Assembly: GCA_947500845.1 (NCBI GenBank)
Contig: CANMTP010000007.1
Coordinates: 185,138 to 249,137, forward strand
Length of the DNA stretch: 64,000 nt
Direction of reading: 5' to 3'
Source of the DNA: an uncultured Aquimarina sp.
Lineage (GTDB): Bacteria; Bacteroidota; Bacteroidia; Flavobacteriales; Flavobacteriaceae
Each line of letters begins with the position of its first letter. Positions within the stretch are counted from its first letter, which is position 1. The position numbers and the translations under genes were made by a program. Shown one piece after another: positions 63,560 through 64,000 of this stretch. The notes below the pieces were generated by a model, which did no database searches, had not been told where the DNA came from, and saw only the letters and a list, made by a program, of their open reading frames with translations.

Positions 63560-63930
63560 TCACGGTACTTTTATAAAATACTTTTCTTCTAAGGCCACAT
63601 CTTGCCAAAAAGCTAATGGAAACTTCCAATAAGGTTTGTCTTCATAAATTGCATGATAATCTCCCCAAGTATATTCAAAGGAATACTCTTTTTTATGTTC
63701 TTTTATAAATACTGTTCCAAAAATATATGCTGAAGTGGTACCACTAACCCTTCCGGTATGAAACTGTACCGATGTGATTTTAAATTCTGTACCTGCCGGA
63801 ATGTCTGCTATTTTCTCTATATTTTCTATTCCGTAACCTGTATTGTCCTCAATAATATAAGAATATTTTTTAGGATTAGAAGCAGGGTTTTTAGCAAGTA
63901 CTACAGGTGTTTTTGTTATTAATTTAACGT
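63560..63930 (-). pseudogene. Leftward gene lacking its N-terminus
   Basis: A leftward frame of about 120 codons has no start codon; it begins THVKLITKTPVVLAKN at the right end, continues YSYIIEDNTGYGIENIEK and TEFKITSVQFHTGRVSGT, and ends EEKYFIKVP with a stop at 63560. The sequence looks like genuine beta-rich protein, but I do not recognise the family. At about 63930 it abuts AACGTGAGTTCGGGATAAG, so it seems to have been cut there. Confidence 0.5.
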
Positions 63931-64000
63931 GAGTTCGGGATAAGAAACTTTAATAATTTATTGTAGAAAAAGCAGAGAATTAGTATATTTAAGTATCTAA
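63931..64000. mobile_element. Possible end of an insertion sequence (continues outside)
   Basis: The last 70 bases (starting GAGTTCGGGATAAG and ending AGTATATTTAAGTATC) are AT-rich and unlike the coding sequence they interrupt. They resemble the non-coding ends of IS982-like elements as I recall them, but no transposase or second end is in the window. Confidence 0.2.

Overview
The window is AT-rich chromosomal DNA from a Bacteroidota, almost certainly a member of the Flavobacteriaceae (an Aquimarina-like marine genus is my guess, not shown). The signs are Bacteroidota-type promoters (TTTG-N19-TAnnTTTG, textbook copy ahead of the OmpA gene), start codons without Shine-Dalgarno sequences, many lipoproteins with short K-rich signal peptides, an IPExxxVDY-family protein, a viroplasmin-type RNase H, a TonB receptor with a carboxypeptidase-like N-domain, and AraC regulators fused to TPR or membrane domains. 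No rRNA, tRNA or CRISPR array was seen.

Layout. 0-10 kb: a surface polysaccharide locus (partial flippase, GT4 and GT2 glycosyltransferases, a GH5-like hydrolase, an Ig-like exported protein, a large GT-C-like membrane protein, mannose-6-phosphate isomerase). 10-16.5 kb: two paralogous HEIGH-type metalloprotease lipoproteins, a 1.3 kb mostly non-coding stretch with candidate small RNAs, then a probable metal-uptake set (small His/Cys protein, TonB receptor, lipoprotein). 16.5-29 kb: housekeeping (AddA/AddB-type nuclease-helicase pair separated by an OmpA/TSP3 porin, superoxide dismutase, PurF-like amidotransferase, PfkB kinase). 29.4-30.5 kb: an astacin-like lipoprotein protease with two chitin-binding-like repeats.

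30.9-34.7 kb is the most unusual part: a compact leftward graspetide (grasp-with-spasm RiPP) cluster inserted beside rnhA and bracketed by a perfect 74-bp direct repeat of the rnhA 3' end. It encodes a 52-residue precursor with two CC pairs, a lipoprotein, an ATP-grasp ligase, a 74-residue protein and a SPASM-domain maturase with no CxxxCxxC motif. A perfect 12-bp hairpin lies between the precursor and the other genes. Gene fragments (PIN domain, HTH-like) lie just inside or outside the repeats.

34.6-40.6 kb is the conserved flavobacterial block rnhA, purN / acpP-fabF-rnc-IPExxxVDY-pyk. 40.7-52.3 kb: a histidine kinase/response regulator pair, a DUF2721 protein, a collagen-like lipoprotein, two AraC-type regulators, a BNR/sortilin-like repeat protein and aminopeptidase P. 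52.4-63.5 kb: accessory genes read rightward, namely three tandem paralogous lipoproteins with collagen-like GxDGxD linkers and leucine-rich repeats, a MITE-like inverted-repeat element, and several exported proteins of unknown role including a WG-repeat protein and an NTF2-like lipoprotein cut by an in-frame UGA. The right edge holds a gene missing its N-terminus, probably cut by a mobile element that continues outside the window.
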